Shown here: piece after piece, positions 7,720-15,588 of the stretch
How positions within the stretch are numbered: the first letter of the stretch is position 1
Layout: every line of letters starts with the position of its first letter
Assembly (NCBI GenBank): GCA_964464925.1
Contig: CAYXLI010000049.1
Location: forward strand, 1 to 29,157
Source of the DNA: CAYXLI01 sp964464925
GTDB lineage: Bacteria; Acidobacteriota; Terriglobia; Bryobacterales; Bryobacteraceae
Length of the DNA: 29,157 nucleotides
Direction of reading: 5' to 3'
Notes under the pieces: generated by a model
Database searches by the model: none
What the model was told of the DNA's origin: nothing
What the model saw: only the letters and a program-made list of their open reading frames with translations
Made by a program: the position numbers and the translations under genes

Positions 7720-9450
7720 TTACCGCCCCAGGAACGTCTCCAGCTTATCTAAATCTCGCTCTGCGAGACCCAGGTATTGTTTCAGGCGAGCGCCGTCGTG
7801 CGCCCGCAAGGCACCCTCAGCGAGCTGGATATTTACACCCATCCGTACCTTCGCGGATACCATATCGCCCCGCAGCCCTAGTCCGGTTGCACGCTGCTGC
7901 GCTTCCAGCCGGCCTAAACCTTCCTGTATGGCGGTCGCGCGGACCACAATCTTGTTGTAGAGATCGCGTAGTTCGCTCAAGTCTTCCTCTTGAGGCGCGG
8001 CGGGCGACTGGACGGCAGCAGCCTGCGCCGGCGCCGGCGCAGTTGCCGTGTGTACGGAGTCCGGCGATGCCGCGGCGGGAGCCTCGGGTGCGGACCTCAC
8101 ACGTGGCGGGATCGCTGCGGGTTGTTCAGCGGGACGCCGGGAACCACTCTGCGTAGCTGCGGCCTGCGAGCCCGTAGCGGGAGGGGTGGCCGCAGCCGGA
8201 GCAGTCTGCTGCGCTTGCTGGCCCGAGACTTGCGGCGGCGCCGCTGAATGGTCTGGCGGCACGGTCGGGTCTCTTCGTACATCGACTTCGGGAACCCCTG
8301 TGGGCGCTGACGAATGGAACAACTGTCCCTTCCATGCCGCAACTCCACCGGCACTGACCAGGACAATGAGCCCTATGGCTACGTACAGCCCCAGGTTGCT
8401 GGTTCTGGCTGGGGGAGGAACCGCGGATACCGCCGCGCCGGCCGCTGCCCCTCCAGCCGGTGATGGAGCCCCTGCGGCAGACAAAGCAATGGGGATCGCC
8501 TGAGGTGGCGTGACAGGCCGGGTCGAAACCAGGGACGGGTTGGCAACGATGCGCGAGGCGCCGTCAGATGGCGCGCCGGCCGGCCTTTGCGAATTGGCCG
8601 CGACATGAGGCCTGGCCGGAACCACCCCGAGCATGCCCGCCGCGCTCTTGAGGGCGTTGCCGAACGCATCGGCCGACTGGAAGCGCCGCGCCGGCTCCTT
8701 CGCAATCGACATCAAAATGATCTCGTTCAGCAGATCGGGCAACTTTGGATCCAATTCGATAGGCGGCGTCGGATCGCTATGCAGATGCGCCGCCATCACC
8801 GAATAAGCGCTGTCGCCGGAGAACGGAACCCGCCCGGTCACAATCTCATACAGCGAGATCCCCATCGAATACAGATCCGCCCGCTCGTCGAGTGCGGAAC
8901 CGTTGATCTGCTCGGGAGACATGTAATAGAACGAGCCCATCGTCTGGCCCGTCTGCGTCAGCTTCGTTTCGGCGGCTACGCGGGCGATGCCGAAGTCCAT
9001 CAGCTTCACCACGCCATCAGCCGTCACCATCATGTTGGCGGGCTTGATGTCGCGATGAATCACCCCCCGGCTGTGGGCAAATGCCAGAGCCGCTAGCACC
9101 TGCCGTACGTAGTCCACACCGCGGGCAACGGGAATCGAGCCGGTCCGAAGTTCCTGCTCCACCGTCTGGCCTTCCAGAAACTCCATGAACATCAGCAACT
9201 GATTGTCGATCCGCTGGGCCGAATGCAGCGCCGCGATGTTCGGATGCTGCAGGCTGGCCTGTACCTTGATCTCTCGCAGAAAGCGATCTACCAGGTCCGC
9301 GCTGCCTTCCAGGGAGGGCAGCAGCACTTTCATCGCTTCGATGCGCTCCGAAATTACATTGCGCACCTTGTAGACTTGACCCATGCCGCCTTTGCCAAGA
9401 ACACTCAGGATTTCGTAGTCGCCGATTCGATCGCCTTGCTGTAAGGGCAT
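7720..9450 (-). CDS. Membrane-anchored Ser/Thr protein kinase (PknB-like)
   Basis: 576 residues. The start ATG 9450 has GGAGG 7 nt upstream. The Hanks-type kinase domain spans about 12-270: glycine loop GKGGMG (19-24), Lys41, Glu60 in helix C, HRDIKPAN with catalytic Asp134, DFG with Asp152, and MSPEQ at 177-181. All catalytic residues are present. An Ala/Pro-rich linker (about 275-350) leads to one membrane helix at 353-373, and the part beyond it lies outside the cytoplasm. That part has a Pro/Ala/Gln-rich spacer and then a helical segment starting near EEDLSELRDLYNKI, with no PASTA repeats, so the sensed signal is not evident. The gene follows the CsgG-domain gene by 24 bp and is probably co-transcribed with it. 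Confidence 0.96.
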   Translation of the reverse strand: MPLQQGDRIGDYEILSVLGKGGMGQVYKVRNVISERIEAMKVLLPSLEGSADLVDRFLREIKVQASLQHPNIAALHSAQRIDNQLLMFMEFLEGQTVEQELRTGSIPVARGVDYVRQVLAALAFAHSRGVIHRDIKPANMMVTADGVVKLMDFGIARVAAETKLTQTGQTMGSFYYMSPEQINGSALDERADLYSMGISLYEIVTGRVPFSGDSAYSVMAAHLHSDPTPPIELDPKLPDLLNEIILMSIAKEPARRFQSADAFGNALKSAAGMLGVVPARPHVAANSQRPAGAPSDGASRIVANPSLVSTRPVTPPQAIPIALSAAGAPSPAGGAAAGAAVSAVPPPARTSNLGLYVAIGLIVLVSAGGVAAWKGQLFHSSAPTGVPEVDVRRDPTVPPDHSAAPPQVSGQQAQQTAPAAATPPATGSQAAATQSGSRRPAEQPAAIPPRVRSAPEAPAAASPDSVHTATAPAPAQAAAVQSPAAPQEEDLSELRDLYNKIVVRATAIQEGLGRLEAQQRATGLGLRGDMVSAKVRMGVNIQLAEGALRAHDGARLKQYLGLAERDLDKLETFLGR

Positions 9451-9474
9451 GAGGCGCCTCCTTCGCTGATTCAG

Positions 9475-10449
9475 TTATTGCCTGCTCGTTACCACGTCGC
9501 TGACCTTCAGCGTTGCGCTGCCGCTGTACCGGCCCACCGCGGAAAGTTCATCCACTTCCGTGATGGTGATTTCACCCAGGTTGTCTTCCACCCTGCGGAT
9601 GACCTTGCCGCTCGCCGGATCCCGAATCTCGCGGCCTGTTCGTTTGACGCGTAGCCGGTCTCCCACTTTCACCCCTGCACGGCTTCCCACGTTGATCACC
9701 ACGCTGTTGCCGTTTACATCGGCCACCAGGCCCTCCACGGTGACTACACGTTCCGGCAGCCGGTCCGCCTGCGTGTCGAGTTGCTTGGCCATGCTGCTCA
9801 CAGCGAGATTCACCGCTTCGCCAAGAATCGTGTTTGCGAAGTTGCTGCTCGACATGTCGATGGCGCCGCCTCCGTGATTGAGGGCGGAACCGCCAGACCC
9901 AAGCAAGCTCGTGCCGGAGCGCGTGGATTCACCTTTGCCGGTTGCTACACCAAGAATCTCAGCCGTATCCGTGTTGATTAGCCGCGCCGTTACCGCCACA
10001 ACCGCCTTGGAAGACTTCGTTCCAATGCCACCGAGTCCGTAACGCCCCGCAAGGCCGCCGATGCCGCTCCCCCCTAAGGTCGTTTGATGATCGTCGCGTC
10101 CGAATTGCGTGATACTGCCCGTAATGATCGCATCGACGCCCAGGATCTTAGCGATTTTCGCGGCGCTGTTTGGATCCGCCCGGTCGCTGTTTGAGAAGTT
10201 CTGCTCCGCCAGAACCTTGTCGAGCGACTTGCGTTCGATCACGGAATACTTGCCGGAATTGACCAGCTTCTCAACCAGCAAATCCGAGATGCCTTTACCG
10301 ATATCGTTGTTCGTTCCGAAGATCGCGGCTACGCTGCTCTGAACGGTCGCGTAATCGAAGTTCAGGACGGCTACCCGCTTCTTCTGCTGAGCAGACCCGG
10401 GCGCTGCTACAGCCAGAATGCAACTTGTTATAAGAAGGATTTTCTTCAT
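9475..10449 (-). CDS. Exported CsgG-domain protein with FlgT-C-like tail
   Basis: 324 residues from ATG 10449. A signal peptide (MKKILLITSCILAVAAPGSAQ) is followed by a CsgG-type domain from about 25 to 240: RVAVLNFDYATV, LLVEKLVNSGKYSVIERKSL, ILGVDAIITGSI and ARLINTDTAEIL are typical. The C-terminal 80 residues (EGLVADVNGNSVVINVG, then KVGDRLRVKR) look like the beta-barrel of FlgT C-terminal domains. The curli CsgG is an outer-membrane lipoprotein pore. Here the only Cys comes too early for a lipobox, so a soluble periplasmic protein is more likely. First gene of a two-gene unit with the kinase, which suggests envelope sensing; no curli genes are present. Confidence 0.88.
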   Translation of the reverse strand: MKKILLITSCILAVAAPGSAQQKKRVAVLNFDYATVQSSVAAIFGTNNDIGKGISDLLVEKLVNSGKYSVIERKSLDKVLAEQNFSNSDRADPNSAAKIAKILGVDAIITGSITQFGRDDHQTTLGGSGIGGLAGRYGLGGIGTKSSKAVVAVTARLINTDTAEILGVATGKGESTRSGTSLLGSGGSALNHGGGAIDMSSSNFANTILGEAVNLAVSSMAKQLDTQADRLPERVVTVEGLVADVNGNSVVINVGSRAGVKVGDRLRVKRTGREIRDPASGKVIRRVEDNLGEITITEVDELSAVGRYSGSATLKVSDVVTSRQ

Positions 10450-10521
10450 ATCGTTCGTTCTTCCCCCCAGAGGTGATAATCGGTTTGAAAGGATTTCTCA
10501 AAACCGTGCGGCAAATCTGGT

Positions 10522-10540
10522 ACGATCGGTACCATGGTAT
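10522..10540 (+). promoter_or_regulatory. Possible -10 and 10-bp palindrome upstream of infC
   Basis: TACGAT at 10522-10527 is a -10-like hexamer. TACCATGGTA at 10531-10540 is a perfect palindrome just downstream of it, 19 bp before the infC start, where a repressor or an mRNA structure could act. No matching -35 is seen. Weak evidence. Confidence 0.3.
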
Positions 10541-10559
10541 CTCGTAGTCTCGTTCGCCA

Positions 10560-11183
10560 ATGATTCCTCCCAGAAACTTTCCTCCACGCCGTCCCCGTAT
10601 TCGAGAAAACGTTAACGAAGCAATTCGCGTTCGTGAAGTCCGTGCTGTGTTCCCGGACGGTTCCGTAGAAATTATGCCGACGCAGGCGGCGATCCGCAAG
10701 GCGCAGGAACTGGGCCTGGATCTGATTCTTGTATCGCCCACGGCCGAGCCGCCGGTGGCCAAAGCCATGGATTACGGCCAGTGGCAATACGAGAACAAGA
10801 AAAAGCAGCACGAGGCCAAGAAGAAACAGCACGTGATCCAGGTGAAGGAACTCAAGTTCCGTCCGAACACGGATGACCACGATTACGAGTTCAAAATGAA
10901 GCACGCCATCCGGTTCCTCGGCGAGGGGAACCGGGTGAAAGCCGTGGTACAGTTCCGCGGCCGTGAAATCGCTCATGTGGACCTCGGAAAGAAGCTGCTT
11001 CTACGGTTTGCCCATGACCTGGCCCAGTACGGGGCAGTGGAAGGTCAGCCGCGCCTGGAAGGCCGTAATGCCCACGTGATTATCAGTCCCGTGAAGACGG
11101 CCGCTCCGCCAAAGGAAAAGAAGCCCGAAGGCTCTAAAGGTGAACCGCCGCAGGGTGGAACCCCGCCTCCGCCGGAGCACTAG
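10560..11183 (+). CDS. infC: Translation initiation factor IF-3
   Basis: 207 residues. IF-3 binds the 30S subunit, blocks premature 50S joining and checks start-codon pairing. The N-terminal domain begins at RIRENVNEAIRVREVR and ends in the signature AMDYGQWQYENKKK; the C-terminal domain starts with ELKFRPNTDDHDYEFK and contains FRGREIAH. A Lys/Pro-rich extension of about 30 residues follows the core (KEKKPEGSKGEPPQGG), longer than in E. coli. Unlike most bacteria, no rpmI or rplT follows; a convergent gene does, its stop sharing the same CTAG. The start is ATG here rather than the rare ATT used in E. coli. Confidence 0.97.
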   Translation: MIPPRNFPPRRPRIRENVNEAIRVREVRAVFPDGSVEIMPTQAAIRKAQELGLDLILVSPTAEPPVAKAMDYGQWQYENKKKQHEAKKKQHVIQVKELKFRPNTDDHDYEFKMKHAIRFLGEGNRVKAVVQFRGREIAHVDLGKKLLLRFAHDLAQYGAVEGQPRLEGRNAHVIISPVKTAAPPKEKKPEGSKGEPPQGGTPPPPEH

Positions 11184-12091
11184 CCTTTCGTCTTTTTTCC
11201 GGAAGGTACCAAGCCGATTACCCGCGCCGCATTGGCGTAAAGAATTTTGTGTGTGATCTTGGCGTTCGGCGATAGCCGCCGAATCGTTTTTAGCTGTTTG
11301 GAGCCGCTGCACGCATCCGTATTCGGCGCGTGGTCGTTGCAGTCGCTGCCAAACATCAATTTGTTCTGATGGCGCGCCAGGAACGCCGTTGCGTGCTCCT
11401 CGTCCCGCAGCATGGCGTTCAGGCCTGAACCGGCCGAGAGATCGCCATACATATTCGGAAAATGCGTCAGCAAGTCGTCCGTGATTCCGCCGGGGGTGAC
11501 TTTGCCCTTAGGGTACATTTCGGTCTGCTTGTGTGCCTTGTCGATGTTTCCCCACCAGGTCTGCGCGTGCCCGATGAAATCGACGTTCGGGTACTCCTCT
11601 AGAACACGATAAAAGCGCTCGATTCCAAGATTGTAGGTGTTGTGCTCGAAGTGGAGGAGAACGGGAACCCTGTACTGCTCCGCGATATCTGCAATCAGCC
11701 GGATGGGCTTCGAGTCGGCCTGCACCTTGAATTTCTGCTCCCCGATCCCTTTTGCGCCCAATTTCAGGTACTTCTCGATCACCTTGCGCGCCTCCGGAAT
11801 GTCGGGGATCTCGTTGGCAAAGAACACAAACTCCTCGGGATACTTGCTGGCCAGCGCCAGCACGCTGTCGTTTCCGTAAGCATCGGCCGCAAGCCCGTAC
11901 TGGGAGCCTGCGGGTAGCAGCACTGTTTTCGTAATTCCTAGCGCCCGCTGGTGCGTGAGCAGGTCCTCATCCCGCCGGCCGCTGTAATGGGTGTGCTGGT
12001 GAATATCGATCACCGGCTCCGAAGGAGCTGCCGTGAGCGCCGCAAGGGCCCCTCCGGTCATTGCCAAAAACGAACGGCGGTCAGTGCGCAT
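11180..12091 (-). CDS. Tat-exported amidohydrolase (Amidohydro_2, TIM-barrel metal hydrolase)
   Basis: 303 residues from ATG 12091. A longer frame to 12214 exists, but residue 42 of it begins a clean twin-arginine signal (DRRSFLAMTGG), and the shorter start overlaps the thioesterase stop by 11 bp, as in translational coupling. Metal-site motifs of the PF04909 type are visible: IDIHQHTH at the first strand, LLHFEHN, DFIGHAQTWW and FGSDCND near the end. Members hydrolyse or decarboxylate small cyclic or carboxylated substrates; the substrate here is unknown. Tat export implies folding with metal in the cytoplasm before transport to the periplasm. Its TAG overlaps the infC stop on the opposite strand. 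Confidence 0.87.
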   Translation of the reverse strand: MRTDRRSFLAMTGGALAALTAAPSEPVIDIHQHTHYSGRRDEDLLTHQRALGITKTVLLPAGSQYGLAADAYGNDSVLALASKYPEEFVFFANEIPDIPEARKVIEKYLKLGAKGIGEQKFKVQADSKPIRLIADIAEQYRVPVLLHFEHNTYNLGIERFYRVLEEYPNVDFIGHAQTWWGNIDKAHKQTEMYPKGKVTPGGITDDLLTHFPNMYGDLSAGSGLNAMLRDEEHATAFLARHQNKLMFGSDCNDHAPNTDACSGSKQLKTIRRLSPNAKITHKILYANAARVIGLVPSGKKTKG

Positions 12092-12479
12092 TCTTCTTCG
12101 CTTCCACCCTTTCGCCGAATTTGGCGATGTCAATGACGGCGCGTTCGTGGGTTCCTTCCGCGATCTTGTCACGGTCATCCCAGGCTTCCACGCGAAATGT
12201 AATTCGCCTTCCATTTACAGCGATTATCTCGGCTCGAAACCTCGCCCGCATGCCGATTGGCGTAGCCGCCAGATGAGCTACATTTACGTGAGTCCCCACC
12301 GTGTCCTGCCCATCCAATAAATGGGGTTTGACCGTATCCCTGGATGTCATCTCCAGTTGCATGATCAGCCAGGGAGTTGCAAGTACACGGGCTGATTCCT
12401 TGCCGAGAAATGAAATGGCGTTCTTCTCACTCACAAGTAACGCAGATTCACCGCATACGCCTAATGGGATATTGGGCAT
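12081..12479 (-). CDS. FlK-like hotdog-fold acyl-CoA thioesterase
   Basis: 132 residues from ATG 12479; a longer frame to 12569 adds 30 residues without family character and crosses the intergenic region. The sequence matches the fluoroacetyl-CoA thioesterase group. Thr35 in LATPW, Glu43 in QLEMTS and His69 in VAHLAATP sit at exactly the spacing of the FlK catalytic residues Thr42, Glu50 and His76. GTHERAVID near the C-terminus is also conserved. The Phe residues that give FlK its fluoroacetate preference appear to be Gly26 and Ser29 on an ungapped alignment, so a general short-chain acyl-CoA housekeeping role is more likely. It overlaps the amidohydrolase start by 11 bp. Confidence 0.88.
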   Translation of the reverse strand: MPNIPLGVCGESALLVSEKNAISFLGKESARVLATPWLIMQLEMTSRDTVKPHLLDGQDTVGTHVNVAHLAATPIGMRARFRAEIIAVNGRRITFRVEAWDDRDKIAEGTHERAVIDIAKFGERVEAKKNAH

Positions 12480-12492
12480 TGCATTCCATGGT

Positions 12493-12515
12493 ATCCTAGA
12501 AGGATCATTGAGGAG
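12493..12515 (+). promoter_or_regulatory. Inverted repeat plus strong Shine-Dalgarno before the TTG start at 12523
   Basis: ATCCT-AGA-AGGAT at 12493-12505 is a perfect 5-bp inverted repeat in the 43-bp gap between divergent genes. GAGGAG at 12510-12515 lies 7 nt before TTG 12523 and fixes that start. On the opposite strand the repeat supplies an AGGA upstream of the thioesterase ATG. Confidence 0.55.
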
Positions 12516-12522
12516 TTTTAAT

Positions 12523-13257
12523 TTGCATAAAGGTTTGTCCGCTGTCCTTGCGCTCGGTTTATTCCTCATTCCCGCTTATGCCGACGGCGAGGGGGAGGGC
12601 GAAGATCGTAGCGCCGGATCCGAGATCGTCCAAAAGTACGTCAACAACCTCGAAGCGCAGCAGCAGAATCTGCGTGGCGTGCAGATGGAAGTCGAGATCC
12701 AGGCAAATCTCCCCAAGCTACACAAAACAGGGAAGATGAACGCACTTCGAATGATTTCGAAAGTGGGTAAGATCTCCTACAAAATGCTCGGCTTCAGCGG
12801 TGATGCGACCGTGAAGAACGATGTCATCGCGCGGTACCTCACCGCAGAAACACAGTCACAGATCAGCGGTTCCTCGCTCGCCATCACGCCCGAGAATTAT
12901 AAATTCAAATTGAAGGCCTCGATGGAGCAAAATGGTAATCGTGTTTACATTTTCGAAGTTAAGCCTCGACAAAAACGCGTTGGCCTCTTCAAAGGCGAAC
13001 TGTGGATCGATGCCCAATCCTATCTCCCGGTCCGCGAGTCCGGCTCTTTCGTCAAGACGCCGTCTGTCTTCTTGAAAAAGGTCGAGTTCACCAGGAATTA
13101 CGAGATCCGGGATGGCGTGGCGTTACCAAAGCACATCCAGAGCACCGTCGATACTCGCGTTGTCGGCAAGGCTGACATCTCGATCGATTTTTCGGAGCCC
13201 AAGCATACTGATCCGGAACAGCAGTCCAAGCCGGTTGAAGAGGCTCGGTCCCGGTAG
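12523..13257 (+). CDS. Secreted LolA/RseB-like protein (lipoprotein-sorting fold)
   Basis: 244 residues. I place the start at TTG 12523 because GAGGAG is 7 nt upstream and the next residues form a signal peptide (HKGLSAVLALGLFLIPAYA). The longer in-frame reading from 12301 would overlap the whole divergent promoter region and most of the thioesterase. After an acidic linker comes a helix (VQKYVNNLEAQQQNLRG) and then an all-beta region with KGELWIDAQSYLPVRESG, a strand pattern shared by LolA, LppX and RseB-like proteins that bind lipids or lipoproteins in the periplasm. The exact family is uncertain. It lies 101 bp before hpnJ and may belong to envelope-lipid functions, which is inference. Confidence 0.78.
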   Translation: MHKGLSAVLALGLFLIPAYADGEGEGEDRSAGSEIVQKYVNNLEAQQQNLRGVQMEVEIQANLPKLHKTGKMNALRMISKVGKISYKMLGFSGDATVKNDVIARYLTAETQSQISGSSLAITPENYKFKLKASMEQNGNRVYIFEVKPRQKRVGLFKGELWIDAQSYLPVRESGSFVKTPSVFLKKVEFTRNYEIRDGVALPKHIQSTVDTRVVGKADISIDFSEPKHTDPEQQSKPVEEARSR

Positions 13258-13358
13258 TATCCATCCCCTTCCTTTCGCCGTTCAATGCTCCCAAATCGCT
13301 GTTCCGGATAGGGATGTTGTGTCGAGGAGCGAAAGTACCGTAAGCTCAAAAGAGTCTC

Positions 13359-14825
13359 ATGCGAACGTTATTCCTGAATCCGCCTTCATTCGAGGGCTTT
13401 GATGGCGGTGCAAGTTCCCGTTGGCCCGCTTCCCGTGAGATCGAGTCGTATTGGTATCCGGTGTGGCTTTGTTATCCCGCCGGCATGCTGCAAGACAGCA
13501 AAGTTGTAGACGCTCCTCCTCACAAGATTTCCATCGAGCAGACCGTCGCCATGGCGAACGATTTCGAGCTGCTCGTATTGTTTACCTCCACTCCCGGTTT
13601 TCACGTCGACGTGAAAATCGCGCAGATGATGAAGGACACCAACCCCAAGCTCAAGGTGGCGTTCGTCGGTCCTCCCGTCACTGTCGAGCCGGAAAAGGCG
13701 CTGCTCGAAAGTGCCATCGATTTCGTCGTGCGCCGCGAGTTCGACTTCCAGATTGCTGACTATGCCAAGGGCAAGCCCCTCGAAGAAATCCCCGGTGTAA
13801 GTTTCCGGAAGAACGGCGGTTTCGTCCACAACCCGGAAGGCGGCTTTATTGAGAATCTCGATGAGCTTCCGTGGGTAACCGAGGTCTACAAGCGCGACCT
13901 CGACTTCACGCGCTACAACGTTCCCTTCTTGCTGAATCCGTTCATCTCGTTCTACACATCCCGCGGCTGCCCCGCCATGTGCACGTTCTGTCTCTGGCCG
14001 CAGACCCACTCGGGCCATCGCTGGAGGCTGCGCTCGGTGGACGACATCGCGAACGAGTGCCGTTTCGCGCTGGAATCGTTCCCGGGACTCAAGGAAATCT
14101 TCTTCGACGACGACACGTTCAACTACCAGAAGAAGCGCACTATTGAGCTTTGCGAGAAGCTGAAGCCGCTCAAGTTCACCTGGTCCTGTACCTCTCGCGT
14201 TACCACGGATTACGAAACGCTTAAGGCGATGAAGGAAGCCGGCTGCCGGCTCCTGATCGTCGGCTATGAATCGGGCGACGCGCAGATCCTCAGGAACATC
14301 AAGAAGGGCGCTACGCTCGATATGGCGAAGCGCTTCACGGAGAACTGCCACAAGCTGGGGCTCGTGATCCATGGTGACTTCATCGTCGGTCTGCCGGGGG
14401 AGAGCCGCGAATCGCTCCGTAATACCATCGATTTCGCCAAGCGCCTCGACGTGGAAACGATTCAGGTTTCCATTGCCCACCCGTATCCGGGCACCGAGTT
14501 CTTCGATTATGTGAAGAAGAACGATCTGATCACCATCGACTCGATGACGGACGAGAACGGCCACCAGTTGCCGAACATCGTCTATCCTGGACTCGATCGC
14601 GGAGAGCTGGTCGATTGGGTGGAGAAGTTCTACGGCGAGTATTACTTCCGTCCGAAAGCCGCCTGGCGCGTAGTGAAGAAGGCGGTTGTGAACAACGACA
14701 TCCCGCGGCTTTACAAAGAGGCTCGCGAATACCTGGCCCTGCGCTCTAAACGGAAGAAGTTCGTCGCCGCGCACAAGCAGCAGCAAGCCGCTGCCCTGAT
14801 CAGTCCGAATAGCAACGAAGCATGA
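13359..14825 (+). CDS. hpnJ: HpnJ, B12-binding-type radical SAM protein of hopanoid tailoring
   Basis: 488 residues. The first 150 form a cobalamin-binding-like Rossmann domain (MRTLFLNPPSFEGFDGG, FVGPPVTVEPE). The radical SAM core has the iron-sulfur motif GCPAMCTFC (Cys204, Cys208, Cys211), followed by LWPQTHSGHRWR, FFDDDTFNYQ and FIVGLPGES. The opening sequence and the LWPQT stretch are characteristic of HpnJ. In Burkholderia cenocepacia HpnJ is reported to convert bacteriohopanetetrol glucosamine to the cyclitol ether, after HpnI and HpnK. Here it heads a tightly coupled operon with two small transporter-like proteins and an HpnI-like transferase. The Shine-Dalgarno is modest (AAAAGAG). 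No hpnK, hpnG or hpnH is in the window. Confidence 0.92.
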   Translation: MRTLFLNPPSFEGFDGGASSRWPASREIESYWYPVWLCYPAGMLQDSKVVDAPPHKISIEQTVAMANDFELLVLFTSTPGFHVDVKIAQMMKDTNPKLKVAFVGPPVTVEPEKALLESAIDFVVRREFDFQIADYAKGKPLEEIPGVSFRKNGGFVHNPEGGFIENLDELPWVTEVYKRDLDFTRYNVPFLLNPFISFYTSRGCPAMCTFCLWPQTHSGHRWRLRSVDDIANECRFALESFPGLKEIFFDDDTFNYQKKRTIELCEKLKPLKFTWSCTSRVTTDYETLKAMKEAGCRLLIVGYESGDAQILRNIKKGATLDMAKRFTENCHKLGLVIHGDFIVGLPGESRESLRNTIDFAKRLDVETIQVSIAHPYPGTEFFDYVKKNDLITIDSMTDENGHQLPNIVYPGLDRGELVDWVEKFYGEYYFRPKAAWRVVKKAVVNNDIPRLYKEAREYLALRSKRKKFVAAHKQQQAAALISPNSNEA

Positions 14826-15226
14826 ACCATTTACCCATCAAGACCAGAATCCTGACGCTCATTGTCATCCTGAGCAACGTTTGCGGAAATCTGGCCTTAA
14901 GCCTCGGCATGAAGGCCAAGATGGCCGCCGAGGCTGCTCCTAACCTGCTCTTGTATGTACGCGCATTCTTCAGCCCGATGGTCTTGCTCGGGATCACACT
15001 GCTGATCGTGTGGATGCTGTCCCGCATGGCGCTGATGAGTTGGGCGGATTTGAGCTACGTGCTTCCCATCACTTCCATCGGCTATGTGCTCTCCCTGGTT
15101 GCCGGCAAGGTATTTCTCGCTGAGCACATTACGAATCGCCGCTGGATGGGCACGCTGATGATCATGGCCGGTACCCTGCTGGTCAGCCTGACCGCCCCCA
15201 AGACAGAAATGGCGGCGAAGACGTGA
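14822..15226 (+). CDS. SMR/EamA-like four-helix membrane protein, first of a pair
   Basis: 134 residues. ATG 14822 overlaps the hpnJ stop (ATGA). Four membrane helices are visible: ILTLIVILSNVCGNLAL, MVLLGITLLIVWMLSRM, LSYVLPITSIGYVLSLVAG and WMGTLMIMAGTLLVSL. It matches the DMT superfamily in size and in the typical LSYVLPITSIGYV segment of helix three. The glutamate that drives drug/proton exchange in EmrE helix one is absent (Asn or Gly there), so it is not an ordinary drug exporter. ArnE and ArnF, which flip a glycosylated lipid, are the closest functional analogy for such a pair. The lipid-flippase role is inference from context. Confidence 0.82.
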   Translation: MNHLPIKTRILTLIVILSNVCGNLALSLGMKAKMAAEAAPNLLLYVRAFFSPMVLLGITLLIVWMLSRMALMSWADLSYVLPITSIGYVLSLVAGKVFLAEHITNRRWMGTLMIMAGTLLVSLTAPKTEMAAKT

Positions 15227-15588
15227 TCCTCGCCTGGCTAATGGTGCTGGTGATCGTGGCAAGCACGACCATCGCCGACATCCTGCAGAGCCTCGAGATG
15301 AAGAAGTACAACCTGATCGAGGATTTCCGCCCGGCCGGGATCAAAGACAACCTTCTCGGGATGGCCCGGCGCCCTTTTCTGTTGTGGGCCATCTTCTGCA
15401 TGGCCGTTTCGTTTTTCTCGTTCATGTTTCTGCTCTCCATCGCGGACCTCAGCTTTGCGGTTCCGGCGACTGCGGGCAGCTACGTGGTTGAGACCATCCT
15501 CGCTCGGCTCATTCTCCACGAGCAGATCGACACGTTGCGGTGGGCTGGTGCGGTCCTGGTGGCCGGCGGCGTCGCCATGCTCGTGTGA
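15223..15588 (+). CDS. SMR/EamA-like four-helix membrane protein, second of a pair
   Basis: 121 residues from GTG 15223, overlapping the previous stop (GTGA). Four helices: ILAWLMVLVIVASTTIADIL, LLWAIFCMAVSFFSFMFLLS, FAVPATAGSYVVETILARL and LRWAGAVLVAGGVAMLV. DLSFAVPATAGSYV matches DLSYVLPITSIGYV of the first partner, so the two are likely paralogues that assemble as a heterodimer in opposite orientations. Helix one carries an Asp (TTIAD) instead of a Glu at the EmrE position. Its stop overlaps the glycosyltransferase start, so the stoichiometry of all four proteins is probably coordinated. Confidence 0.82.
   Translation: MILAWLMVLVIVASTTIADILQSLEMKKYNLIEDFRPAGIKDNLLGMARRPFLLWAIFCMAVSFFSFMFLLSIADLSFAVPATAGSYVVETILARLILHEQIDTLRWAGAVLVAGGVAMLV

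Noticed and set aside
10420..10449. Lipobox in the CsgG-domain protein (ITSC at residues 7-10)
   Set aside because: The hydrophobic stretch before the Cys is too short for a lipoprotein signal; a standard signal peptidase I site (GSAQ) fits better.
10534..12495. Shared 10-mer CCATGGTATC upstream of infC and of the 12523 gene
   Set aside because: In 29 kb, many 10-mers repeat by chance; spacing to the genes differs and no flanking similarity exists.
13386..14786. 466-codon open frame on the minus strand
   Set aside because: It lies wholly antisense to hpnJ, whose motifs are unmistakable; the antisense product has no recognisable domain and reflects GC-biased codon use.
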